From positions 95,311,375-95,375,374 of the forward strand of contig OY744604.1 of the NCBI GenBank assembly GCA_963556255.1: a stretch of 64,000 nt of DNA. The letters run 5' to 3'. Position numbers and translations under genes: made by a program. The stretch is from Allolobophora icterica. Taxonomy: Eukaryota > Annelida > Clitellata > Crassiclitellata > Lumbricidae. Numbering within the stretch: position 1 is the stretch's first letter; each line of letters opens with the position of its first letter. The notes beneath the pieces were generated by a model. That model made no database searches. It saw only the letters and a list, made by a program, of their open reading frames with translations, and was not told the DNA's origin. Below are positions 54,223 through 63,442 of this stretch, in pieces.

Positions 54223-57015
54223 ATGGAATACGAGGAAAAATTGATGGATGGGTGTGTATCTGAATTCATTGTTGGGACATGCCAGTTGGTTCCAAAGTCG
54301 TATGATGCTATTTCTGAACCTCTCCACTTCGAAGACACCTATGCCATAAACTGTGGCAGCTCTATGGAATTCTACATACGACCGTTAAATTTATGCATCA
54401 ACGACATTGATTTATTAATCATAGCACGTAATCGTTTGGCTTTCGCAGAAGATTTTCCAGTGTTGCCAAATGATATGAGCCGCTTACACCATAGAATCGA
54501 ATGCTTCAGGATGGAGCCATACCTCAGGTTTCCAGGTTTTGTTCGACTTCGACTTTCGGGGGAAATGAATTACAGACGGATATATAAAACATTTGAATTT
54601 AGCCATACAAACGATCCAGGTATTATATACTTTATCGCCGATATGGCTGCTGATGTAGCTGCTCGTCACCTGAATACTAAACATTTTGTTGCGCAACCAT
54701 ATACTGTAAGTGGTCCAGCATTTACGATTGAAAATAGTGCAGCACGTACGTCGATCGACAACGTCTGGAGCTTGTGGTGCCCTCAGTGGCCTAAAGAAGC
54801 CCAAAGTTGGTCTAAGCGACCTAGAAATCACGGATGGCCGATGATTGCTACAATCTCTGAAGTTGTACAACAAGGTTGTCATTTGGTAAACGTTCAGCAT
54901 CGTGCCTGCAGGAACGATAAACTACAGTGGAGATTCTCATTTTCAGTGGCAGAAGTTATTTTACTTCAGAGTTGGAGTCAAGTTCAGCAGATTGTATATC
55001 ATTTGCTCAGATTCTTCTCAAAGAGAGAATTAATGCAAAAGGGTTGTTCAAAGGAAGATGAGGTTCTCTGTACATATCACTTCAAGACGCTGATGTTATG
55101 GACTTGTGAAGAGATGTCACCAGAATGGTGGAATTCCTCTTCTGTTATTACAATCTGTTGCGAGTTGCTTAAGAAACTTTCAGAGTGGCTAAAGAGGAGA
55201 TACTGTCCAAACTATTTTATTCCTGAGGCAAACTTATTTCATAAGCCATTTAGCACGACACTGCCTGACAAGATTGAAAGGCTATTGCATAAATTCTGCA
55301 GACCTGGAGTTCTCTGTCAATGGTTCCTAAAAAATTACATACTTCCAATCATCCTAACATATTTCGGAGTTGAACATCGTATGGAATTATCAAAATGCCT
55401 GCTTTCTCTCATCGAATATCGGAAAACATTGCAGTCAGAATCCTTCGAGTATATGTTTTCCATCGGATTTGCCAAATGCAATATCTACACTCGTATATCA
55501 ATTAATTCTGAAGCATTACAACAGAGATCCATCTTTAGTGAAATGCGTAAGTTCAGGGATCTTATATTGCTAGGAGACAGAAGAATGTCGATGGTTCCGG
55601 TTGACATTTTGTGTTTCACATACTTTGATAAAGCGGTGTATTGTTTGAATACTGCATATAGTTTAGGTTACGGAGAAATATCATGGGATGGCGAACTATT
55701 TGAATATGTCCAAGGAATTGTCTGGAAACCTAAAATCGTACGGTGTCAATATCACATATTTCCTGAACTCTTAACAGTGCAAAGAAGTCAGTGTCAATTT
55801 TTGCGAGCACAGGATTTGATGGAAAATTTAACTGGGTCAAATAGTCCTTCAGAATTTCAACTATTGTCTGTCTTGTCGATGGAGTTTCTCAGAAAGGCTC
55901 TGCAGTGTGATGATTCTGAAACCAACGACATTGCTGCAGCAGCTTTGGTCTATCTGGCTGCTCTCCATTTTGCATTTTCAGAATACCAAGAAGTAATGGA
56001 CATCTGCTCAGCAGTCTTGATAGGTCAAACGAACAAAATAGAAACTGAAACATTGAATGCAAGGTGTTTGCTATTCATTGATGATGTTGTTAGAATTGTT
56101 GGACTTTCTCTGCTTTGCAAGAAGCTTAATGAAAATACGCATTTTAGTAAGAGGCAGATTTATCTCGATTTTCGTCTAACGGCAAAGGTAGTTGCTAAAT
56201 ATTTGACAGTAACATCTGCTGAAAGAATATCTAAACAAATTCAATTGAATACTGATTTGCCTACTTCGGCATTTTCCTTCGATCAATTTTTGTCGGCTTT
56301 CGCCAAACAAAAGACAGACATTTTGATGAAGTCGTGCACTTGTTTGAAAACTGGCAAGCAGTGTGTATATCGCAGAACGGATTCAGTGACAACAGGTGCG
56401 CCTTTAAGTGTGGATTCTTTGATTGTTAATGAGAATCTAGTTGATTCTCTAACGGAATATGCTTTAGAGAATTTGACAGCATTCCACAGTGTGATCCTCA
56501 AAGACTTTGGAATCCAGTGCAACATAGCTCACTGCTATCGTGCTTTGTACCTTTATAAGTCTCGCCAATATGGTGAGGTGTTGCATTTGTGTGAAGAAAT
56601 TCTGATGCAGCCTGACCTGCAGAGTGATTTGAAGAAGTTTGCATTTGCGAATGTTTTGGTGATGCCACCTCTTGACTCGTTTTTCGACAGCGATGTACAG
56701 TCGTTGGTAGGATTGCACACGCTCCTTCATTTTTTATCACCTCTGAATGATGATTTTCTGCGGAAATTTACGTTAGCTGCACACTTTCTCGACGTATATG
56801 CGCCCAGGAGATCTCTTGCGAAGCATTACACCATTAGAAGTTATCATTTTCTCGGAAGACATTTCATTGCAAGATATTTGAAACTCAGATGTTGTATGGA
56901 CTGTAGTCGTCCGCATAAAAAAGCATTTTCTGATTTTTGTGCTATGAAGTGTAGCCTTCCGTTTGAACAAATTATTCGCCGGTTTCTTCGACAAAAGCAT
57001 CGTAGCATTGAATAA
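54223..57015 (+). CDS. Mab-21/cGAS-like nucleotidyltransferase with long C-terminal extension, paralog 2 (930 aa)
   Basis: Paralog of the gene at 12846, alike along its full length and roughly three-quarters identical by eye. The ATG is at 54223. The catalytic layout is kept: GSS at 45-47, D61 and D63 in NDIDLL, and D179 before NVWSLWCPQWP. The helical domain contains QWRFSFSVAEVILLQSW and TYHFKTLMLWTCEEMSPEWW; TPR-like stretches recur near 575-600 and 770-800. Relative to paralog 1 there are in-frame codon indels (for example near residues 133 and 425) and no frameshift, which suggests that both copies have been maintained. Differences concentrate outside the motif blocks. Single exon; subcellular site unknown, probably cytosolic as no signal peptide is visible. 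Confidence 0.85.
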   Translation: MEYEEKLMDGCVSEFIVGTCQLVPKSYDAISEPLHFEDTYAINCGSSMEFYIRPLNLCINDIDLLIIARNRLAFAEDFPVLPNDMSRLHHRIECFRMEPYLRFPGFVRLRLSGEMNYRRIYKTFEFSHTNDPGIIYFIADMAADVAARHLNTKHFVAQPYTVSGPAFTIENSAARTSIDNVWSLWCPQWPKEAQSWSKRPRNHGWPMIATISEVVQQGCHLVNVQHRACRNDKLQWRFSFSVAEVILLQSWSQVQQIVYHLLRFFSKRELMQKGCSKEDEVLCTYHFKTLMLWTCEEMSPEWWNSSSVITICCELLKKLSEWLKRRYCPNYFIPEANLFHKPFSTTLPDKIERLLHKFCRPGVLCQWFLKNYILPIILTYFGVEHRMELSKCLLSLIEYRKTLQSESFEYMFSIGFAKCNIYTRISINSEALQQRSIFSEMRKFRDLILLGDRRMSMVPVDILCFTYFDKAVYCLNTAYSLGYGEISWDGELFEYVQGIVWKPKIVRCQYHIFPELLTVQRSQCQFLRAQDLMENLTGSNSPSEFQLLSVLSMEFLRKALQCDDSETNDIAAAALVYLAALHFAFSEYQEVMDICSAVLIGQTNKIETETLNARCLLFIDDVVRIVGLSLLCKKLNENTHFSKRQIYLDFRLTAKVVAKYLTVTSAERISKQIQLNTDLPTSAFSFDQFLSAFAKQKTDILMKSCTCLKTGKQCVYRRTDSVTTGAPLSVDSLIVNENLVDSLTEYALENLTAFHSVILKDFGIQCNIAHCYRALYLYKSRQYGEVLHLCEEILMQPDLQSDLKKFAFANVLVMPPLDSFFDSDVQSLVGLHTLLHFLSPLNDDFLRKFTLAAHFLDVYAPRRSLAKHYTIRSYHFLGRHFIARYLKLRCCMDCSRPHKKAFSDFCAMKCSLPFEQIIRRFLRQKHRSIE

Positions 57016-57480
57016 TAACGACAGAGTTTTATCGTGTAAATGACAAGGTGCTGTTTTCCAATTGATTTGTTTTTTCTAATACGTATATTTGAAGGCTGTA
57101 AATAATTTCTGAAGTATCTGTGAGCGATGGGTGGTATTAAACTGTCTAACTTTGTTAAAATGAAATTCGTTAAAATGTACGCACTGGAAAATGGCCAACG
57201 CAGGGAAGAGGCATTAATAGTTGTAATTAGCCGATAGGAGCATACTCCTGCACAAAAATGAAATGCATCGATCAAGTCAAACAGAATTCTGAAATCTGTA
57301 AATGCCAAATTTGACAGAAAAGTTCGCTGGTCTGAAATGTTAATTTGCAGCACGTTGTCGACATAATTTCCAACACAAGCTTCCGGTTTCGAGAGAGAGA
57401 GGTCGCATTTTGCAGATAAGTGGACATTTTTGTCTAATTTGCCTAAATTTTTGATTTTGTGACAGAAATTGTTTTGGTAG
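57016..57480 (+). other. 3' flank of the second Mab-21-like gene
   Basis: Shares GTTCGCTGGTCTGAAATG and TTTGCAGCACG with the flank of paralog 1. Ends where LINE sequence begins. Confidence 0.5.
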
Positions 57481-57699
57481 ATCGTGCATAATTCTTTGTG
57501 CAAGGAGCGTTAGTGACTTGAAGCTAGATTGAAGTCTATTGAAGTAGATTGAAGTAGATTTAGAACAGAAAGGCGTTAGCGTGTTGCGCTAGATCAAGGG
57601 AACGATAACAGAGGGCAGTCGAGTAGAAGCATATATTAAATAGCTTTAGCATAACAGAGTGAGTAAGCGAGTATTTCGACCTGAAGATACAAAAAGAAA

Positions 57700-58095
57700 A
57701 TGTCTCTGAAGAAAAGCGACATCGTTGTGTGCGCAGGTTGTGGCATGTACGGAGCGAAAAATAGTTTTGGGGATGAGACCGGCGCCACGTGCATGCAGTG
57801 CACGCGAGTGTTTTGCTTAGAGATAAGTTTGGAGGAAGTGAAAGAAAGTCTAGAGGAAGAAAAGAAAAGGTCGGAGGCAGATAGGAAATGCTTGGAGGTT
57901 TTGCTGCAGCGCCTCACCGCTTTGGAGCAGACTAGGAAACCTGAAGAGGATTCAATGGGAAAAGGTAGCGATGAAAAAGAGAGTGTCGATATGGTGCAGG
58001 ACCCAAAAGTTAGACCGGCAGAGAAACCAAAGAACAGGCCATCTGAGCAGCTGAAGCAGCAAAAATCAGCCAAGAGCGCACCCAGGCAAAGGTAA
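57700..58095 (+). CDS. LINE ORF1 N-terminal part: CxxC zinc motif and coiled coil (131 aa)
   Basis: Starts at an ATG. CAGCG at residues 12-16 and CMQC at 32-35 form a zinc-ribbon- or PHD-like pair. A charged coiled coil follows at about 43-75 (LEEVKESLEEEKKRSEADRK), then a basic, Lys/Gln-rich tail. A TAA at 58093-58095 ends it, but in the same frame the next codons encode VVLVGDSLVRHVGKNLQM, the start of an SGNH/GDSL esterase domain as found in CR1/L2-type ORF1 proteins. The stop is therefore probably a nonsense mutation in a longer ORF1, which normally binds RNA. Confidence 0.7.
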   Translation: MSLKKSDIVVCAGCGMYGAKNSFGDETGATCMQCTRVFCLEISLEEVKESLEEEKKRSEADRKCLEVLLQRLTALEQTRKPEEDSMGKGSDEKESVDMVQDPKVRPAEKPKNRPSEQLKQQKSAKSAPRQR

Positions 58096-58263
58096 CAGAA
58101 GGTGGTTTTGGTGGGAGATTCCCTAGTAAGGCATGTTGGAAAGAATTTGCAGATGCAGCGTGCAGGGTTCAGATCCATCTGCAAGCCAGGGGCTCGAATA
58201 GAGCAAATGCTCCCAGAAATCAAGCAGAAGGCAGAGCTGGAGGATACGGTTATAGTGCAAGTT
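58096..58263 (+). pseudogene. SGNH-esterase segment of LINE ORF1, truncated
   Basis: Continues the ORF1 frame after the stop: VVLVGDSLVRHVG (GDSL block with the nucleophile Ser), then CKPGARIEQMLPEI and DTVIVQV, where the LTR element interrupts. The catalytic Asp/His block would lie beyond the insertion. Confidence 0.65.
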
Positions 58264-58989
58264 TGTCGCGTGAGGAGATCGACAACAACGACGAGATGGC
58301 ATCATCATTATGATGTAAGCGTCGTTGCCGGTCGAGATAGGATGATGACGGACGAAAAGCCAGTCTCCACTTGGGCAACAATGAAGGCAGCGAGGCCCAG
58401 GTGTAATCGGACACCACACAGCCAAGGTGTAATAGGACACCTCGCGGCTATGGTGTAACCAGACACCGCCCGCGCTGCAGGCGAGCGACGACCCGCGTAT
58501 CGAGGAGCAATCTGACACTAATTGACGATAGCTTGACGTGGGGAGGGGGGCTGACTGATGCACGCTGGAGTTCCTACTTAACAGAAGGGAACGGAGAACA
58601 CGGGACTTGTACTACTGACGCGGGCGACGCGTGAACATCGGTCGAGCGATCAACATCGAGAGGACGACCAGCGCCAGGCGGCAGAGTATAGTCCGTCAGA
58701 TTCAGAGACTGACGCGAAAGAACGATCTGGAGTTAGGCTGTACGAAGCAACATTTGAGATAGTCCGATTTAATATCTAAACGCTTTAATACTACGTGGAA
58801 GTTCCCGTAGAGTTAGTGTATATATTTGTTTCCTTAATTAAATTCATTTATTAATTAAACAAAGTTCGTCGTGAATCTTCTATAGAAAAGTTAGGCACGT
58901 TAAATAAAAGTGCAAGTAAAAGAACAAGCAATCGAGGGTCGACATCAACACACGGCAGACACACGCCAGGGAAACCTTCGATTGCGACA
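58264..58989 (+). repeat. Gmr1-like element LTR 1
   Basis: Inverted terminal TGTCGC/GCGACA. Contains tandem GTGTAATCGGACACC-like words at 58401-58470 (three variants of GGTGTAATNGGACACC). Confidence 0.88.
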
Positions 58990-58990
58990 T

Positions 58991-59006
58991 TGGCGCAGTC
59001 GACAGG
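58991..59006 (+). promoter_or_regulatory. Primer-binding site of the Gmr1-like element
   Basis: TGGCGCAGTCGACAGG lies one base after LTR 1 and again at 63444 after LTR 2. The TGGCGCAGTCG form is familiar from several invertebrate gypsy elements. Confidence 0.75.
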
Positions 59007-59517
59007 ATTTTCAACTGAAGACGTCACGACGAAAAGCGGAACCGGAAACGGAAAGAGGAATCTCAACAGATCGGGACCAGCGGCGAATACAACCCTTCGC
59101 AACTGGAGAAGTCGAGTGCCGGACTCCTGAGGACGAAGAACTCGAGGGAACCGACAGCAACAGGCAAGGACGAGGAACAAGAGCGCCAACGGACGACCGA
59201 CCATCGCTAGCAACGACGGACGGGAGTGGCAACGGAGGACAGCGGATCAGCCAAGATACCAAAAGACGGAGCTCGCTCGACGTATCAGAGGGTAAGTCCT
59301 TACTGGTAGTCGTGGTAAATCTGTGAGGTTGCGGTTGAGGTCTGGATGAGGATTGGTGTGCGAATAGCCGAGGCTTTTGCGTAGCTCCTTTTGCTCAGTT
59401 CTGTTCTTGTTATATTTGTGGTAGAATTTTAGGACGTTGTTTTCTTTGATTTCTGACCAACGGTGACTCTCCTCTAACTTACTTATATTTTTCTATTAGT
59501 GAGCGGACTGTTGGAAG

Positions 59518-59877
59518 ATGGATAAGTTGTCGGTAGAGAAAAGAGTAAGGGTGCAGAACACGCCCCATCACAGACTAGTCGCATATCTGAGAAAGATGGG
59601 ACTAGGAGAGAAAGAATTGGATTCCATGAATATGAACCAGCTCCGAGAGGCTAGCGCCGAAATAATTGTTTCTGGACGGGAGGCCCCGCCAGAAGTAAGT
59701 GAGGAAGTAAACATAGGTAGCCTAGAGACCAGTATTCGCTCGACAAGGCTGAGGCAGCTAGTCGGGCTCGAACAATTAAAATACGAGAGAAGGGAAGCTG
59801 AGAGTGTGGAGAGGAGAAAAGAAGAGGAGGAGGAAAGGCAGAGAAGGATCGAAGAAGAGAGAGAGAGAGGAGACTAG
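59518..59877 (+). CDS. Gag N-terminal segment of the Gmr1-like element (119 aa, ends at a frameshift)
   Basis: Begins MDKLSVEKRVRVQNTPHHRL with a compact helical domain (about 15-55: LRKMGLGEKELDSMNMNQLR), then a Glu/Arg-rich coiled coil. The frame ends early because the GA run at 59853-59868 has one more GA than the equivalent run at 60031. Without that extra pair the frame would continue into the ORF below. Length variation of this simple repeat could act as an on/off switch or simply be decay. Confidence 0.7.
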   Translation: MDKLSVEKRVRVQNTPHHRLVAYLRKMGLGEKELDSMNMNQLREASAEIIVSGREAPPEVSEEVNIGSLETSIRSTRLRQLVGLEQLKYERREAESVERRKEEEEERQRRIEEERERGD

Positions 59878-62525
59878 AAGAGGAAGAAGAAAGGCAGAGA
59901 AGTGAAGAGAAAGAGGAAGCGGAGGAACTGAGGAAAGAAGAAGGAGAGGAAGCGGAGCGGAGACTCAGGCTGCTTGAGGAAAGAGCGGAGAGGAGAAAGG
60001 AAGAGAAGGAGGAAAGGCAGAGAAGGATCGAAGAAGAGAGAGAGAGGAGACGACAAGAGAAAGAAGAGAGACTGAGGCTCCTTGGGGAGACGCAGGCTGA
60101 GAGACTCAGGATAATTGGGGAGGAGAGCAGGCTGCTTAGGGAGATGCAGGATGAGAGACTATGGCTTCTTGAGGAGAAACGGAGGAGAGAAGAAAAAGAG
60201 GAAACAGAGAGACTCAGAATGCTAGAGGAAAAGCAGGCTGAGAAGCTCAGGCTTCAGGAGGAGAAGCAGAGGAGAGAAGGGAAAGAGGAAGCAGAAAAAT
60301 TAAGACTTCAGGAGGAGAAGCGGAGGAGAGACAGACAAAGCGAGACGCGACAAGACGGACCGCCATTGATACAAGAGATAGAACAGCATGCATTGCCGAC
60401 AAACCCGGATTGCATTGACGTGGAGGAGACTTATGTAAGAGAGTACATGAAAGTGTATATTACAGGGCTCCCTGTGGCATCGTCTCTAATAGATAGCGGG
60501 GCCGAATACAATTGTGCGCGAGCAGAACTAATCAGGCCGCTCAACCTACCTGTGGTCAAGCAGATAGAGGTGAAGGGGCTGAACGGTCAATCAATGATTG
60601 TGGACGTGGTGCGGCTGAGACTAAAGGGGTCTCAGGCCGGCGAGGACAGGGAGGGGGAGGTAAATTACGCCCCTGATGTTCGGATATGGGCGGCACTCAT
60701 TAAAGACCTTAATGAACCGTTAATTATCACGCCCACTACAGCCGACTTGCTGCGCGAGACAGCGTTGTACTCGTGTCACGCGGCCAGCGCTCCTGAAATA
60801 GATCAAATTTCAGAAGCGCAGGCGGTCGCAAGGACTGAGACGAGTGAGGAAGAGGAGAGAGGGGAGGAGGTAGAGGGACTTAGGACGCTGATAGGCGAGG
60901 ATTACTTCACGGTCGCTCAAGCAGACAGTGGGAGTGTAGGAGAAATCGGTCCCGAAGAAACGGATAATGAAGAGCTATTCTTCAATCCTGAGATACCACC
61001 CCCACCCAAGGAAGACACAATAGTAGGCAGAAACAAGATGGCGGCTGAACAAGCACAATGTTCGACACTAGCACCATTCTTGGCCCACGGGAAAATTGGG
61101 GCGAAGAGCTTCTTCACTGAAGACAATTCGCCCTTTCATAAAGACAAAATAGCTGGGCATTCTGTAAAACAACTGTGCTTGCCTAAAAAGAGAATAGACA
61201 AAGTCATCATCCAATCACCGGAAGCGCGAGGAGCAAAGAAGGAGGGCCAATGGCAAGGCCCGGCCATCATCGCTCAGGTGAAATCGCCCTACACATACAT
61301 CGTGGAAATAGGGGGCAAAAGCCGCTTACTACACGCAAATCGGATTCGCAAATATAACGAAAGAATACAGCAAGCATTGATTAACAATTGCTCCATTCTG
61401 TTCGAGAAGGACGAAGACTTCGGTCACGGGGAAGCGGTGGGTAGCTTCGTCACGAGGCAGACAAGGCCCAGTGCACAAGTAGACCCTATTGCCGTTGCAC
61501 ACTTAACGGTACCCGAGCGGAAACAGCTGTTTAGTCTGTTAGACAGGTTTCCAGATGTGTTCTCGGACAAACCAGGTTTCTGTCCCGTCCTAGAACACAC
61601 AATCACTGTTAGCGCGGAGTTCAGGCCGAAGAGTTTGCGAGCCCATAAGGTGCCGGAACTGCTCAAACCGGAGATGGAGAAGCAGACCCGCGAACTTTTG
61701 GCCCTAGGTATTATCACTCCCTCACATAGTGACATGACAGTACACTCGAGGACGTGGCCGGATCACATGAAACACCTAGAGAAATACTTAATGACTATTC
61801 AACCGTCGGGTCTGACCCTTAACATTAAGAAGAGTTCGTTTGCTAGGCGACAAACAACGTTTGTAGGTCACCTGATCGGATCAGGGAGCATTGAACCGGA
61901 TCCTATGAAAATCGCAGGGCTAGGGAAAATCCCTCAACCCGAGTCCAAAAAGGACATACGGAGATTAATTGGCTTCTTCAGTTATTTTAGGAACTTCATC
62001 CCTAACCTGGCTGAGACAGCCAGAATTCTCACTGACTTGACCCAGAAATCGGTGCCTGCTAAGATACCCTGGCGAGTTGAACATCAAAATGCGCTAGATA
62101 AACTTACGCACGATTTGAATAACGCTGTATGTTTGCAGACAATTGACTACGGCAGAGAGTTTGGTTTATCGACTGACGCTTCAGACAAAGCAGTCGGTTG
62201 CTGCTTATTCCAAATTCAAGACGATGGAACAGAACGGCCAATATGTTTCGCCAGTTCTAAATTAGATGCTACGCAAGCGCGTTGGTCCACTGTGGAACGC
62301 GAAGCGTATGCTGTAATCTTTGCGTTGAAGAAGTTTAGGAATTGGATTTTTATGTCAAGGACCACCCTCTATTCTGATCACAATCCCTTGACTTTCCTAA
62401 CTGCTTCTACGCCCACAAGTGCTAAACTTGCGAGGTGGGCTCTGGCACTCCAGGACTTTGATATCGCTTTTAAATATCGTCCTGGGGCGCTGAATATTCC
62501 CGCTGATCTTTTGTCCAGACTATGA
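59871..62525 (+). CDS. Gag coiled coil, protease, integrase and RT remnants, RNase H of the Gmr1-like element
   Basis: This is the open frame downstream of the GA-run shift; an internal ATG at 60144 gives 793 aa. In order (numbering from 60144): a long Glu/Arg/Gln coiled coil (1-75), an aspartic protease with DSGA at 117-120 (SSLIDSGAEYNCA), the start of an integrase zinc region (KDKIAGHSVKQLCLPKKR), an integrase C-terminal GPY/F-like module (GQWQGPAIIAQVK, LLHANRIRKYN), RT N-terminus (ELLALGIITPSHSD) joined directly to post-catalytic RT sequence (VHSRTWPDHMKHLEKYL), connection (RRLIGFFSYFRNFIPNLAET), and RNase H (STDASDKAVGCCLF; YSDHNPLTFL). Integrase core and RT active site are absent. Integrase parts before RT are typical of Gmr1-type elements. 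Confidence 0.85.
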   Translation, partial: RLEEEEERQRSEEKEEAEELRKEEGEEAERRLRLLEERAERRKEEKEERQRRIEEERERRRQEKEERLRLLGETQAERLRIIGEESRLLREMQDERLWLLEEKRRREEKEETERLRMLEEKQAEKLRLQEEKQRREGKEEAEKLRLQEEKRRRDRQSETRQDGPPLIQEIEQHALPTNPDCIDVEETYVREYMKVYITGLPVASSLIDSGAEYNCARAELIRPLNLPVVKQIEVKGLNGQSMIVDVVRLRLKGSQAGEDREGEVNYAPDVRIWAALIKDLNEPLIITPTTADLLRETALYSCHAASAPEIDQISEAQAVARTETSEEEERGEEVEGLRTLIGEDYFTVAQADSGSVGEIGPEETDNEELFFNPEIPPPPKEDTIVGRNKMAAEQAQCSTLAPFLAHGKIGAKSFFTEDNSPFHKDKIAGHSVKQLCLPKKRIDKVIIQSPEARGAKKEGQWQGPAIIAQVKSPYTYIVEIGGKSRLLHANRIRKYNERIQQALINNCSILFEKDEDFGHGEAVGSFVTRQTRPSAQVDPIAVAHLTVPERKQLFSLLDRFPDVFSDKPGFCPVLEHTITVSAEFRPKSLRAHKVPELLKPEMEKQTRELLALGIITPSHSDMTVHSRTWPDHMKHLEKYLMTIQPSGLTLNIKKSSFARRQTTFVGHLIGSGSIEPDPMKIAGLGKIPQPESKKDIRRLIGFFSYFRNFIPNLAETARILTDLTQKSVPAKIPWRVEHQNALDKLTHDLNNAVCLQTIDYGREFGLSTDASDKAVGCCLFQIQDDGTERPICFASSKLDATQARWSTVEREAYAVIFALKKFRNWIFMSRTTLYSDHNPLTFLTASTPTSAKLARWALALQDFDIAFKYRPGALNIPADLLSRL

Positions 62526-62716
62526 TTGAGGAAGAAGGCGGACTACCATGTAAGGCACCGCGACAACTGTAAATATAATTTCTAACTGTGCTGATATTTT
62601 GTATTTTCATGGGAACGACGAGGACATGGTCTGGAGGAAATCGATGGAGGGAACGACATCATTCTCAGCCGGGAGGCGAACCAATGACTGGCTTTGTCCT
62701 CCCCCGGGAAGGGAGG
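62526..62716 (+). promoter_or_regulatory. 3' untranslated region and polypurine tract of the Gmr1-like element
   Basis: A short non-coding stretch follows the RNase H stop and ends GGGAAGGGAGG (62706-62716) directly before LTR 2. No integrase follows RNase H, consistent with the altered domain order. Confidence 0.75.
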
Positions 62717-63442
62717 TGTCGCGTGAGGAGATCGACAACAACGACGAGATGGCATCATCATTATGATGTAAGCGTCGTTGCCGGTCGAGATAGGATGATG
62801 ACGGACGAAAAGCCAGTCTCCACTTGGGCAACAATGAAGGCAGCGAGGCCCAGGTGTAATCGGACACCACACAGCCAAGGTGTAATAGGACACCTCGCGG
62901 CTATGGTGTAACCAGACACCGCCCGCGCTGCAGGCGAGCGACGACCCGCGTATCGAGGAGCAATCTGACACTAATTGACGATAGCTTGACGTGGGGAGGG
63001 GGGCTGACTGATGCACGCTGGAGTTCCTACTTAACAGAAGGGAACGGAGAACACGGGACTTGTACTACTGACGCGGGCGACGCGTGAACATCGGTCGAGC
63101 GATCAACATCGAGAGGACGACCAGCGCCAGGCGGCAGAGTATAGTCCGTCAGATTCAGAGACTGACGCGAAAGAACGATCTGGAGTTAGGCTGTACGAAG
63201 CAACATTTGAGATAGTCCGATTTAATAACTAAACGCTTTAATACTACGTGGAAGTTCCCGTAGAGTTAGTGTATATATTTGTTTCCTTAATTAAATTCAT
63301 TTATTAATTAAACAAAGTTCGTCGTGAATCTTCTATAGAAAAGTTAGGCACGTTAAATAAAAGTGCAAGTAAAAGAACAAGCAATCGAGGGTCGACATCA
63401 ACACACGGCAGACACACGCCAGGGAAACCTTCGATTGCGACA
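62717..63442 (+). repeat. Gmr1-like element LTR 2
   Basis: Same length and ends as LTR 1; one substitution noticed. It is followed by a new internal region instead of host flank. Confidence 0.88.

Larger units (their letters stand above)
57481..58263 (+). mobile_element. LINE 5' end (leader and ORF1), cut by an LTR element
   Basis: A leader with repeats of TTGAAGTAGATTGAAGTAGA (about 57537-57560) precedes ORF1 at 57700. ORF1 continues past a stop into an esterase-like segment until the LTR boundary at 58264. ORF2 is not in the window. Confidence 0.65.
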
